A stretch of DNA of 64,000 nucleotides from Mayfieldus sp963781495 (GTDB lineage: Bacteria; Actinomycetota; Thermoleophilia; Solirubrobacterales; 70-9). The translations under genes and the position numbers were made by a program. The stretch covers positions 1-64,000 of the forward strand of contig CAWAFX010000003.1 in assembly GCA_963781495.1 (NCBI GenBank). The letters are read 5' to 3'. Positions 42,532 to 51,392 of this stretch are shown piece after piece (position 1 is the stretch's first letter; the number at the start of each line of letters is the position of its first letter). The notes beneath the pieces are model-generated. The model saw nothing but the letters and a program-made list of their open reading frames with translations, did no database searches and had not been told where the DNA came from.

Positions 42532-43565
42532 CGCTGAAGCTGCGCCGCGGGGTCGTCGTCGACCTGGACCCGTTGACGATCGAGGTCGACGGCGAGCGTC
42601 GTCCCGCCTGGGCCGACGAGGGACTGATCGGCGAGCTGCAGGCCGGCGACGAGGTGATCGTCAACACCGAGTCGCTCGACCTCGGTCTCGGCTCGGGGGG
42701 CTTCGACGTCGTCCACGCCAACCTGACCCGGGGCCTGGAGGGGGGCGGGGCCGAGGGCGCCCACGTGATGAAGCTCAACTACACCTCGCTTCAGCATCCG
42801 GTGGAACCCGTCGAGCTGCCCGGCGGCGAGCTGGCGGCCAGCGAGACGAGCGAGATGCCGGTGCTGGTGATCCCGCTGCACGGCCACCTCGCGCCCGCGG
42901 CCTGGGCGACCTCCGAGGCAGCACCCGGTTCGAAGGTTGGCTACGTGCAGAGCGGCGGAGGGGCGCTGCCCGGCTCGATGTCGCGCGACGTCGCGGCGCT
43001 GCGCGAGCGCGGCCTGCTCTGCGGCCACATCACCGCCGGCCCCGCCTACGGCGGCGAGCTCGAGGCGCTCAGCGTCGCCGGGGCGCTCGACGCGGCGGCG
43101 GGGCTGGGCTGGGACGCCGCGATCGCCGGGCCGGGGCCGGGGATCATCGGCTCTGACAGCCGCTACGGACACGGCGGCATGGTCGCCCTCGACAACGCCC
43201 ACGCGTCGCTGGCGCTCGGCCTGCCGACCCTGCTCTCGCCGCGCTGCTCGGAGGCCGACGAGCGGCCCCGCCACCGCGGGCTCAGCCACCACACCGAGAC
43301 GGTGCTGGAACTGCTTCTGGTCGGGGTCGAGGTGCCGTTGCCGCAGGGCGCCGACGAGCTGCGCGTGCAGGTGCAGACCTCGCTCGGCGACGTCCACTCG
43401 ATCAGCGAGCACGCCGCCGACCTTGACGGCTACGCCGCGAGCGGGCTGCCCGCGAAGGTGATGGGTCGCGGCATCGACGAGGACCGTCTCTTCTTCGCCG
43501 CGGCGCTCGCCGCCGGCGAAGCCCTGGGCGCCGTCGTCAAGGGTGCGGGCGGCGGCGGCGGGTAG
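42528..43565 (+). CDS. DUF3866 family protein
   Basis: 345 residues from the GTG overlapping the M20 stop. VIVNTESLDLGLGSGGFDVVHANL, MKLNYTSLQHPV, VGYVQSGGGALPGSMS and GPGPGIIGSDSRYGHGGM are the conserved blocks of DUF3866. The function is unknown. A Gly-rich tail ends it. Coupling to an M20 peptidase hints at peptide or nucleotide metabolism, but this is only context. Confidence 0.85.
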   Translation: MTLKLRRGVVVDLDPLTIEVDGERRPAWADEGLIGELQAGDEVIVNTESLDLGLGSGGFDVVHANLTRGLEGGGAEGAHVMKLNYTSLQHPVEPVELPGGELAASETSEMPVLVIPLHGHLAPAAWATSEAAPGSKVGYVQSGGGALPGSMSRDVAALRERGLLCGHITAGPAYGGELEALSVAGALDAAAGLGWDAAIAGPGPGIIGSDSRYGHGGMVALDNAHASLALGLPTLLSPRCSEADERPRHRGLSHHTETVLELLLVGVEVPLPQGADELRVQVQTSLGDVHSISEHAADLDGYAASGLPAKVMGRGIDEDRLFFAAALAAGEALGAVVKGAGGGGG

Positions 43566-43574
43566 GAGGGCGGG

Positions 43575-44090
43575 ATGGAGCGAATCGAGTCGAAGACGAT
43601 CCACGACGGAAAGCTGATCTCGCTGCGCGCCGAGGTCTTTCGCCGCGACGACGGCGAGACGGCGGAGCGCGAGGTCGTCTCGCATCCCGGCGCCGTGGCG
43701 ATGATCGCCTACGACGACGAGCGCTTCTGGATGGTCCGCCAGCCGCGCGAGGCGGTGGGGGAGGAGTCGCTGCTCGAGCTGCCGGCGGGGACCCTCGATC
43801 AGGAGGGCGAGACGCCGCTGGAGTGCGCCAAGCGCGAGCTGGTCGAGGAGGTCGGCCTCGAGGCCGAAAGCTGGCGCGAGCTGAAGCGCATCTACACCAG
43901 CCCTGGCTTCACCGACGAGCAGGTGCGGATCTTCGTCGCCAGCAAGCTGACGCAGGTCGATCCGCAGCCGTCCGAGGGTGAGAAGATCGAGATCGTCGAG
44001 ATCCCGCTGGCCGAGCTCGACGCAACGATCCAGTCCTGCAGCGACGCCAAGTCGCTGGTCGGGCTGCTGCTTTTCCGCGCCGCGCGCTGA
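43575..44090 (+). CDS. NUDIX hydrolase, ADP-ribose pyrophosphatase type
   Basis: 171 residues. The Nudix box reads GETPLECAKRELVEEVGL, preceded by LLELPAGTLDQE, and the ADP-ribose type motif TSPGFTDEQVRIF follows. It corresponds to Rv1700 in the mycobacterial order. An AGGAGGG ribosome site precedes the ATG. Confidence 0.9.
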   Translation: MERIESKTIHDGKLISLRAEVFRRDDGETAEREVVSHPGAVAMIAYDDERFWMVRQPREAVGEESLLELPAGTLDQEGETPLECAKRELVEEVGLEAESWRELKRIYTSPGFTDEQVRIFVASKLTQVDPQPSEGEKIEIVEIPLAELDATIQSCSDAKSLVGLLLFRAAR

Positions 44091-44148
44091 CGGGCCAACA
44101 TCTGTTGCGGGGGAAGGGGGGCGCGGCGGCCCGCAGAAACCAGGCGCC

Positions 44149-45108
44149 ATGAACGTGATCGCGGCGCCCGAGCGCGCCACCACGACGGCGGCGCCGGACG
44201 AGCGCTTCGAGGGCCTTGTGCTCGACTTTCTCGCCTACCTGGAGCTCGAGCGGGGCCTGTCCCGGAACACCCTCAACGCCTACCGCACCGACCTGCTCCA
44301 GTACGGCACCTTTCTCGCCGGGCGCGGCGCCGACGCCCTCACAGTCGGGCCCAGCGACGTGGCCGAGTTCCTGGCCGTGCTGGCGACCGGCAACGGCGGC
44401 CCGCCCTGCACGGCGTCGACGATCCATCGCAAGGCCGCCTGCCTGCGCTCTTTCTACAAGCACCTGCGCCGTGAGGAGATGATCGGCGACGACCCGACCG
44501 CCGCCCTGGCGGCACCGCGGCGGACCCGCAAGCTGCCCCACGTCCTCAACTACTCCGAGGTCCAGCACCTGCTTGCCGCGCCGCGCGGGGCCGAGCCGAC
44601 GGCGATGCGCGATCGCGCCCTGCTCGAGGTGATGTACGCCTGCGGGCTGCGGGCATCGGAGACGATCGGGCTCGAGCTCTCCGAGCTCGACCTGCAGCGC
44701 GGCTTCCTGCGCGCCCACGGCAAGGGCTCCAAGGAGCGCCTGGTCCCACTCGGCACCAAGGCGGTGGCGGCGGTCAACGCTTATCTGCGGGTTCGCCCGC
44801 AGCTGGTCGGCGAGCGCCAGGAGGTAAAGCTCTTCGTCAACTTCCGCGGCGGGCCGCTGACCCGGCAGGGCCTCTACAAGATCGTCCAGAAGCACGCCCG
44901 CGCAGCGGGTCTGGACGGCAAGATGAGCCCGCACACGCTGCGCCACAGCTTCGCCACCCATCTGCTGGCCGGCGGCTGCGACCTGCGGGCGGTGCAGGAG
45001 ATGCTCGGGCACGCCGACGTCTCGACGACCCAGATGTACACGCACCTCTCCGGCGAGCAGCTGAAGGAGGCCTACTTCCGCGCCCACCCGCGCGCCGTCG
45101 TCAGCTGA
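44149..45108 (+). CDS. xerD: site-specific tyrosine recombinase XerD
   Basis: 319 residues. N-terminal SAM-like core-binding domain (FLAYLELERGLSRNTLNAYRTDL) and catalytic domain with Arg in GLRASE, Lys in GKGSKERLVPL, HTLRHSFATHLLAGG, and LGHADVSTTQMYTHLS with the nucleophile Tyr. With XerC it resolves chromosome dimers at dif. The conserved chromosomal order (Rv1701) argues against a mobile integrase. Confidence 0.93.
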   Translation: MNVIAAPERATTTAAPDERFEGLVLDFLAYLELERGLSRNTLNAYRTDLLQYGTFLAGRGADALTVGPSDVAEFLAVLATGNGGPPCTASTIHRKAACLRSFYKHLRREEMIGDDPTAALAAPRRTRKLPHVLNYSEVQHLLAAPRGAEPTAMRDRALLEVMYACGLRASETIGLELSELDLQRGFLRAHGKGSKERLVPLGTKAVAAVNAYLRVRPQLVGERQEVKLFVNFRGGPLTRQGLYKIVQKHARAAGLDGKMSPHTLRHSFATHLLAGGCDLRAVQEMLGHADVSTTQMYTHLSGEQLKEAYFRAHPRAVVS

Positions 45109-45160
45109 GCCAAGGCAGAGCCCGGCCTGACCGCCGTCCGGCCCTGATAGAACGGGACCG

Positions 45161-45760
45161 GTGGGAAGACGGCGGCTGGCCTCGCTTGCGATCCCCGCGC
45201 TGCTTGCCTGCGCGGGATGCGGCAATGCCCGCAGGCAGACTCCGCCGCTGGCTCAGCTGGGTCCCCAGGTCTCGCTGGTCAACTACAGCGCCGCCTCGGG
45301 AGACGTCAGTTTCGGCCACCCTTCGACCTGGAGCGTCATCGCGGGGACGCCGCCGCAGATCGCCCAGCTCTCCTCCGGCAGCGCCGTGGCGACGGTCTAC
45401 GCCTATCCGCGCACCGACCTCTCGCTCAGCGCCGCCGGGGCCGAGGCCTCGCGCCGGAGACTCCTCGCCTCGCTTCAGCAGCGGGCGCCCTCGTTCGTGG
45501 TCTCGAGCAGCCGCCTGCGCAAGGTCGACGGCGCCGAGGCGGTCGAGATCGTCGGCTCCGGCCGTATCGCCGGTCACCGGGTGCGGACCCAGAGCACCCA
45601 CGTCTACAAGGGCGCGGCGGAGTATGTGATCGACGCCTACGCGCGGCCGAAGTTCTTCCAGCAGGCAAGGACCGAGGCCTTCGACCCGATGCTGGCGACG
45701 CTTCGTCTAGGCGGCTTTCCGGAAGGCCCCGTCTCGGGCGGCGTCAAGGCGCCGCACTAG
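45161..45760 (+). CDS. lipoprotein of unknown function
   Basis: 199 residues. GTG start 7 bases after TAGAAC. Signal peptide MGRRRLASLAIPALLACAGC with lipobox Cys at LLAC or CAGC. The remainder (VSFGHPSTWSVIAG, VATVYAYPRTDL, VYKGAAEYVIDAYARP) resembles PsbP/LpqN-like small exported proteins. The stop is followed at once by the mutM GTG. Confidence 0.7.
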   Translation: MGRRRLASLAIPALLACAGCGNARRQTPPLAQLGPQVSLVNYSAASGDVSFGHPSTWSVIAGTPPQIAQLSSGSAVATVYAYPRTDLSLSAAGAEASRRRLLASLQQRAPSFVVSSSRLRKVDGAEAVEIVGSGRIAGHRVRTQSTHVYKGAAEYVIDAYARPKFFQQARTEAFDPMLATLRLGGFPEGPVSGGVKAPH

Positions 45761-45761
45761 C

Positions 45762-46673
45762 GTGCCCGAGCTTCCAGAGGTCGAGACGATCCGACGCCAG
45801 CTCGAGCCCGAGCTGCTGGGAAGGACGATCGAGGCCCTGGAGATTCTTGACCCCCGCTGGTCGCGGCCGGTCGAACCGCGCAAGCTGGAACAGCAGGTCA
45901 GCGGCCGCCGGATCGAGTCGCTTTCGCGGCGTGGGAAGTACCTGCTGCTCGGGCTCGAAGGCGGGCTGACGCTGGTCATGCACCTGCGGATGACCGGCAA
46001 TCTGCTGCTGGTCGAGGCGGGCGACCTGGTGGCGGCGGTCGACGAGAGCGCCTTCGAACCGGCTGGGGACCGCTTCCTGCGGGCGCGCTTCGCGCTCGAC
46101 GACGGCCGCGAGATTCGCTTCAGCGATGCCCGCCGTTTCGGCGAGGCGTTCCTGCTTCCCGACGACCGAATCGCGGCCCGCTTCGAGGGCCGGCTCGGGA
46201 TCGAGCCGCTGTCCGACGAGTTCACGGTCGAGGCGATCGAGCGGATCGCCGCCGGCCGGCGGGCGCCGCTGAAGTCGTTCCTGCTCGACCAGAGCGGAAT
46301 CGCGGGGGTGGGGAACATCTACGCTGACGAGGCGCTGTGGCGGGCAGAGCTGCACCCGCTCTCGCCCGCCGGCTCGATGCGCCGCGAGCATGTCGAGGCG
46401 CTGCGGGAGGGGGTGATCGGGGCGCTGGAGGCCGGCCTCGAGGGCGGCGGAGCCTCGATCGACGATTACCTCGACTCGCGCGGGCGGCGCGGTGCGATGC
46501 AGGACGAGTTCTGTGTCCACACCCGAGAGGGCGAGCCCTGCTACCGCGACGGAACGCCGATCCGCCGCATCGTCGTCGGCGGGCGCTCGACCTACTTCTG
46601 CCCCAGCTGCCAGGTGCGGCTGCGGCGGCGACCGCGGCCCCGGCGCCCGAGGCCGTCGGCGGCTACTTCTTGA
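45762..46673 (+). CDS. mutM: formamidopyrimidine-DNA glycosylase (Fpg)
   Basis: 303 residues. GTG start gives PELPEVETIRRQLEPELLG with catalytic Pro2 and Glu3. QSGIAGVGNIYADEALW is the helix-two-turn-helix; the C-terminal zinc finger has CVHTREGEPC..CPSCQ. It removes 8-oxoguanine and ring-opened purines. The end overlaps the convergent esterase by 11 bases. Confidence 0.95.
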   Translation: MPELPEVETIRRQLEPELLGRTIEALEILDPRWSRPVEPRKLEQQVSGRRIESLSRRGKYLLLGLEGGLTLVMHLRMTGNLLLVEAGDLVAAVDESAFEPAGDRFLRARFALDDGREIRFSDARRFGEAFLLPDDRIAARFEGRLGIEPLSDEFTVEAIERIAAGRRAPLKSFLLDQSGIAGVGNIYADEALWRAELHPLSPAGSMRREHVEALREGVIGALEAGLEGGGASIDDYLDSRGRRGAMQDEFCVHTREGEPCYRDGTPIRRIVVGGRSTYFCPSCQVRLRRRPRPRRPRPSAATS

Positions 46674-47844
46674 GTTTCAGCTTGAAGGTCTTCTGGACCC
46701 CGTTGGCGCTGTTCCGCACCTTGGCCTTGACCTTCAGCTTGCCCTTCCTGCTCAGCGCCTTCTTCGCCTTGGCTTTCAATTTCACCTTGATCGTCGCCGT
46801 CTGAGCGGGCGCGACCGAGAAGCTCTTCTTGCCGATCGACTTCTTGCCGCCGCTCTTCTTGCGGGCGATCGCCGAATCGCGGCCGAATGAGCCGGCTCCG
46901 GGAAGCAGTTGCAGGGAGCCGTCGCAGTTGCCCCCGGCGTACTGCGTGAGCAGACAGGTGATCGCGATCTGGACCTTGCCGTGCTTGACCTTCGCCGACT
47001 TCGCCAGCTTGACGCCGACCGCGCCGCCGAAGATGTCGCTCGGCGAGAGCCAGCCATCGTCGATGTGGGGAAGCAGGTAGGTGGCGAGGTCTGCGTCGGT
47101 TCCGGGGACCGGGTGCCCGTTCTCGATCGCGCCGGGGTCGTCGTAGTGGCCGCCGTCGACCTCGATTCGCTGCAGGGGGAATCCTGCCGCGACCAACGCG
47201 TCGGTCTCCTGGCGCACGCCGTCGATCCCATAGGTGTCGTCCTGCAGGTGGGCGAGGTGGACGACGTGGAACTTCCAGGCAGCGGCGGCGATCGAGGCCC
47301 CCTGAGCGGAGCCCGTGTCGCGGAACGGCGAGGTGTTCTCGGCCAGGACCCCGGCAAATGAGTTGGCGTTGTAGAACGCCAATCGGTAGGCGAGATCGCC
47401 GCCCGAGGAGTAGCCGCCGAGGATCACCCGGCGCGGGTTGATGTTGAAGTGCGTCTCTACGTCGGCGATCGCGCCGAGGACCTTCGGCCCGTCGGCATTG
47501 GGGTCCCAGCAGGCGTCCTCGCGGCCGCCGACGGCGATCGAGATCCAGTCCTGGCTTCCACCCGGGCTGACTGTGTTGATGTCGCCGGAGCTCTCGCCTC
47601 CGCAGCCGTGCAGCCAGACGAAGAGGGTCGTGGGCGTGGCATGCGTGCCGTCATAGGAATCCGGGACGTAGATCCAGTAGTCGCCCTGGGGGTCGTTGAG
47701 CTGGAACGGCGTCCCCTTCTGGAACTGGATCGGATTCGTGGGGACCGAAGAGGCGGTCTTGGCCGCCGTTGTTCCCGGCAGAAGCGCTGCCATCAGGCTT
47801 GCCGCAACCGCCAAGAAACTCAAACCAGTACGAAATCGCTGCAT
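46663..47844 (-). CDS. secreted alpha/beta-hydrolase (feruloyl esterase/PHB depolymerase-like)
   Basis: 393 residues with a signal peptide (FLAVAASLMAALLPGTTAA). LFVWLHGCGGESSGD oxyanion strand, GGYSSGGDLAYRL nucleophile elbow, and VDGGHYDDPG with the catalytic His. A Lys-rich C-terminal domain from about residue 285 (KVKLKAKAKKALSRKGKLKV) is of a kind seen on many exported Solirubrobacterales proteins and may bind the envelope. Minus-strand -10 TAAGGT lies 9 bases before the ATG and overlaps the -10 of the divergent P1 peptidase. Confidence 0.8.
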   Translation of the reverse strand: MQRFRTGLSFLAVAASLMAALLPGTTAAKTASSVPTNPIQFQKGTPFQLNDPQGDYWIYVPDSYDGTHATPTTLFVWLHGCGGESSGDINTVSPGGSQDWISIAVGGREDACWDPNADGPKVLGAIADVETHFNINPRRVILGGYSSGGDLAYRLAFYNANSFAGVLAENTSPFRDTGSAQGASIAAAAWKFHVVHLAHLQDDTYGIDGVRQETDALVAAGFPLQRIEVDGGHYDDPGAIENGHPVPGTDADLATYLLPHIDDGWLSPSDIFGGAVGVKLAKSAKVKHGKVQIAITCLLTQYAGGNCDGSLQLLPGAGSFGRDSAIARKKSGGKKSIGKKSFSVAPAQTATIKVKLKAKAKKALSRKGKLKVKAKVRNSANGVQKTFKLKLKK

Positions 47845-47857
47845 GTCGCCGACACCT

Positions 47858-47863
47858 TACCCT
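47858..47863 (+). promoter_or_regulatory. -10 box TACCCT, overlapping the divergent minus-strand box TAAGGT
   Basis: TACCCT then 6 bases then GTG at 47870. On the minus strand TAAGGT (47859-47854) serves the esterase, so two bases are shared. Confidence 0.55.
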
Positions 47864-47869
47864 TGGCCC

Positions 47870-48793
47870 GTGCTGCCCCTTCCTGAAGGATTCTCGGCCG
47901 GTCACTGGACCGATGCCAAGGCTCGGACCGGCTGCACGGTGATCATCGCTCCGCCGGGGACCCAGGCCGGGGTCGACGTCCGCGGCGGCGGGCCGGGCAC
48001 GCGCGAAACCGACGTCATCGGGCCGCTCGCCGGCACGGCCGAGATCACCGCCGTCACCTTCGCCGGGCGCAGCGCCTTCGGCCTCGCCGCCGCCGATGGC
48101 GTCGCCCGCTGGCTCGAGGAGCACGGCCGCGGCTACGAGACCCCGGGCGGGCTGGTTCCGATCGTCCCGGCGGCGATCGTCTACGACCTGATCGAGGGCG
48201 ATCCATCGGTGCGCCCCGGGCCCGAACAGGGCTATGCGGCCTGCGAAGCGGCCGCACCCGGCGTCCCGCAGCGCGGCCCGGTCGGGGCGGGGACCGGGAC
48301 CGCGGTCGGAAAGCTCTTCGGGCGCGAGCGCGCGACCCGGGCCGGGATCGGCTACGCGGCAGCTCGCAGCGGCCGCGGCGAGACCGTCGCCGCGATCGCC
48401 GTCGCCAACGGCTTCGGCGACGTGGTCGCCGAGGACGGGACCCTGGTCGCCGGCCCCCGGGGGGACGACGGCGAGATCTGCTCGACCGCCGAGCAGATCT
48501 CGCAGATGGAGACCCAACCGGACTGGACCAAGGTCGAGGAGCGCAACACGACCCTGGTCTGCGTGATGACCGACGCGCCGCTGACCAAGCCGGGTTGCTC
48601 CCGGGTGGCGCGGATGGCGAGCGGGGGAGTGGCACGGGCCGTCAACCCGACCTTCTCCGACGTCGACGGCGACGTCGTCTTCTGCCTCGCCTCGGGCAGC
48701 GGCGAGCCCGACCGCTTCACCTCGATCTCGGTCGGGACGATCGCCGCCACGGTGAGCGCGGCGGCGATCCGCGACGCGGTGCGATCGGTCTAG
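47870..48793 (+). CDS. P1 family peptidase / NylC-like N-terminal nucleophile hydrolase
   Basis: 307 residues. EGFSAGHWTDAKARTGCTV, GGGPGTRETDVIGP, GAGTGTAVGKLFG and VNPTFSDVDGDVVFCLASG follow the P1 (DmpA/NylC) pattern. ERNTTLVCVMTD near Asn226-Thr227 matches the self-cleavage site that exposes a Thr nucleophile. It may hydrolyse amides or small peptides. The GTG at 47870 is preferred over upstream in-frame starts because of the perfect leaderless -10 box. Confidence 0.85.
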   Translation: MLPLPEGFSAGHWTDAKARTGCTVIIAPPGTQAGVDVRGGGPGTRETDVIGPLAGTAEITAVTFAGRSAFGLAAADGVARWLEEHGRGYETPGGLVPIVPAAIVYDLIEGDPSVRPGPEQGYAACEAAAPGVPQRGPVGAGTGTAVGKLFGRERATRAGIGYAAARSGRGETVAAIAVANGFGDVVAEDGTLVAGPRGDDGEICSTAEQISQMETQPDWTKVEERNTTLVCVMTDAPLTKPGCSRVARMASGGVARAVNPTFSDVDGDVVFCLASGSGEPDRFTSISVGTIAATVSAAAIRDAVRSV

Positions 48794-48835
48794 GACCGCC
48801 TTGCCGTCCGGCGCGAGCGCAACGCTCGGGCGTCG

Positions 48836-49552
48836 ATGCCCGGAAGCGTCAAGACAGAGGCGGTGGTCCTGCGCAGCATCCGCTTCGGCGAGGCGGACCG
48901 GATCCTCCACCTCTACAGCGCCCGGCGGGGACGGGTGGGGGCGATCGCCAAGGGCTCGCGGAGGCCGCGCTCGCGCTTCGGCGGCCGGCTGGAGCCCTTC
49001 TTCCGCCTCGACCTCGTCCTGCACGAGGGGCGCGGGGAGCTGCTGACGGTGACCGCGGCGGCGACTGTCGACGGCTATCCGCGCCTGCGCGAGAGCTCGG
49101 CCGGCCTCGGGGCCGCGGCCCGGGCCTGCGACGCGGTGCTGCGCCTGCTCGACGCCGCCGAGCCCAACCCGGCCGCTTACAACCTGCTCTGCCGCTACCT
49201 GGCGCTGCTCGACGAGCCCGGTCGCGATTGCGGCCTCGCCGAGGCGCTGGCCTTCCGCCTCAAGCTGGCGCTGGCGGCCGGCTTCGCCCCCGAGCTCGCC
49301 TCCTGCGCGCGCTGCGGCGAGGTCGAGCACCTGACCGGCTTCTCGGGCGCCGCCGGGGGAGTGGTCTGCCTCAGCTGCGAGGGGGGAGGCTTCGAGCTCT
49401 CAGCGGCGGCGCATTCGTTCATGGTCGAGGCCCTGGCCCGCCCGCTCGCCGAGGCCCCGGCGGCCGAGGCGGCGGCGCTGCGGCAGACCGAGCGGGCGGT
49501 CGGCGAGACGCTCGAGCACCACGCGCACGTGCGCCTGCGCGCCGCCGCTTGA
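48836..49552 (+). CDS. recO: DNA repair protein RecO
   Basis: 238 residues. N-terminal OB fold (KTEAVVLRSIRFGEADRILH) and helical domain with a CARCGE...CLSCEG zinc site. It loads RecA with RecR. ATG at 48836; a start box is not clear. Confidence 0.92.
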   Translation: MPGSVKTEAVVLRSIRFGEADRILHLYSARRGRVGAIAKGSRRPRSRFGGRLEPFFRLDLVLHEGRGELLTVTAAATVDGYPRLRESSAGLGAAARACDAVLRLLDAAEPNPAAYNLLCRYLALLDEPGRDCGLAEALAFRLKLALAAGFAPELASCARCGEVEHLTGFSGAAGGVVCLSCEGGGFELSAAAHSFMVEALARPLAEAPAAEAAALRQTERAVGETLEHHAHVRLRAAA

Positions 49553-49563
49553 GGTCCCGACCG

Positions 49564-50331
49564 CTAGTCCTTGGGCCTGTACATGCGCTCGGTGACCCGC
49601 AACTGCAGCGGGCGCGGCGTGAGCTTGCTGCTGCGCAGGAACCAGCGCACGGTCCGCCCCGGAATCAGCGAGCGGCGGCCGGCGTCGTAGGCGGCGAGCG
49701 ACTCGGAGACAACCTGCTCGGCGCCGATCTTGCCCGGCACGAATCCGGTGGCGTCGGAATCGCCGTAACCGGCGACCTCCTGCCACTCGGTCGGGACGGG
49801 TCCGGGGTTGACCGCCAGCACCCGCACGCCGCTGCCGCGCAGCTCGGTGTGCAGTGCCTCGGTGAAGCTGAGCGCGAAGGCCTTGGTCGCCGCGTAGACC
49901 GCCTGGTAGGGGATCGGCTGCATCCCGGCCGTCGAGGCGACGACGATCACGCCGCCGCGCCCGCGCTCGACCATCGGCGGCAGAAAGGCGCGGCTGAGGC
50001 GGACCACTGCCTCGCAGTTGAGGCGGATCTGCTGCGCTTCCTGCTCGGGGTCCTGGTCGAGGAACCGGCCCCAGCTGCCGAAGCCGGCGTTGTTGACCAA
50101 GAGCTCGACCTCCATGCCCAGCTCGGCGACCTTGGCCGGCAGCGAGGCCGCGTCGCTGGCCAGGTCGCACTCGACGATCTCGGCCCGGGTCGGCAGCTCG
50201 GAGGCGAGGCTCTCGAGCCGGTCGCGGCGCCTGGCGACCAGGATCAGATCGCTGCCGCGGGCGGCGAGGGCGCGGGCGAACTGCTCGCCGATCCCGGATG
50301 AAGCGCCGGTGACCAGGGCCGTCTCGGGCAT
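49564..50331 (-). CDS. short-chain dehydrogenase/reductase
   Basis: 255 residues from the ATG at 50331. ALVTGASSGIGEQFA (cofactor site), VNNAGFGSWG, and the S..Y..K set (STAGMQPIPYQAVYAATKAF). LILVARRRDRLESLA suggests NADP. The substrate is unknown. TACGCT lies 7 bases before the start. A start 19 codons upstream would overlap the dgt promoter. Confidence 0.88.
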   Translation of the reverse strand: MPETALVTGASSGIGEQFARALAARGSDLILVARRRDRLESLASELPTRAEIVECDLASDAASLPAKVAELGMEVELLVNNAGFGSWGRFLDQDPEQEAQQIRLNCEAVVRLSRAFLPPMVERGRGGVIVVASTAGMQPIPYQAVYAATKAFALSFTEALHTELRGSGVRVLAVNPGPVPTEWQEVAGYGDSDATGFVPGKIGAEQVVSESLAAYDAGRRSLIPGRTVRWFLRSSKLTPRPLQLRVTERMYRPKD

Positions 50332-50374
50332 CGCGGGGAGCGTAACTACAATCGCCGCGGAGGAGCCCAAGGAC

Positions 50375-51391
50375 TTGCCGACCATCACGAGATCGCTTCA
50401 GGAGCGCGTCGAGGCGTGGGAGGGGGAGTTCCTGCTCTCCCGAGGCGACCCGCTCCTATCCGGCGCTGCGCGGGGCCGAGGAACCCGACAGCCCGCTTGC
50501 GGACCCCGTTCCAGCGCGACCGCGACCGCGTCGTCCACTCGCGGGCCTTTCGCCGCCTCAAGCACAAGACCCAGGTCTTCATCGCCCCCGAGGGCGACCA
50601 CTACCGGACCAGGCTCACCCACACCCTGGAGGCCTCGGCGATCTCGCGCACCGTGGCGCGGGCCCTGGGCCTTAACGAGGACCTGACCGAGGCGATCGGC
50701 CTCGGCCACGACCTCGGCCACCCGCCCTTCGGGCACATCGGCGAGGAGGTCCTCGACGAGGCCCTGCGCGAGAGCTGCGGCAGCGGCTTCAAGCACAACC
50801 TGCACTCGCTGCGGGTCGTCGACGTCCTCGAGCGCGAGGGCCAGGGCCTGAACCTGACCGAGCAGGTGCGCGACGGGATCCTCAACCACACCGGGCCCGA
50901 GAAGCCGGCGACGCTGGAGGGCCGGATCGTGCGACTGGTCGACCGCGTCGCCTACATAAACCACGACATCGACGACGCCCTGCGGGCCGGGATTCTCGTC
51001 GGCCGCCGATCTGCCGGCCGAGGAGATCGAGCTGCTGGGGCCGACCGGTTCACGGCGGATCGACACCCTGGTCCGCGACATCGTCGGGCGCTCGGCCGAA
51101 GCCGGCGACATCGTCCAGAGCGATGAGATCGGCGGTGCGATGCTGAGGCTGCGCAAGTTCATGTTCGACCGTGTCTATCTCGGCCCGGCGGCGCGGCGCG
51201 AGGTCGAGCGGGTCCAGCGCACCCTGAGGGCGCTCTTCGACCACTACATGGACCATCCGGACGAGGTCCCGGCCCTGGATCCGTCCGCCGACCCCTGCCA
51301 GCGGGTGACCGACTACGTTGCCGGGATGACCGACCGCTATTGCATCGCCCGCTTCCGCGAGCTCTCGGTCCCCGAGGAGACGCGGTTCTGA
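50375..51391 (+). CDS. dgt: dGTP triphosphohydrolase-like HD protein; three frameshifts
   Basis: HD-domain dGTPase: PFQRDRDRVVHSRAFRRLKHKTQVF, HTLEASAISRTVAR, GLGHDLGHPPFGHIGEE (HD motif), VDRVAYINHDIDDALRAGI. TTG at 50375 is the likely start with GGAGGAG upstream and a TACAAT -10 at 50347-50352. The frame breaks three times, each by one extra base: near 50441 (TCCC), 50497-50498 (CTTG) and 51000-51002 (CGG). Removing the three gives 338 codons and the run ALRGAEEPDSPLRTPFQRD. The order dgt-dnaG is common in bacteria. Confidence 0.85.
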
Positions 51392-51392
51392 G

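Noticed and set aside
44149..45108. Tyrosine recombinase as sign of a mobile element
   Set aside because: The conserved order with pyrG and NUDIX and full similarity to XerD mark it as the chromosomal dimer resolvase; no attachment sites or repeats were seen.
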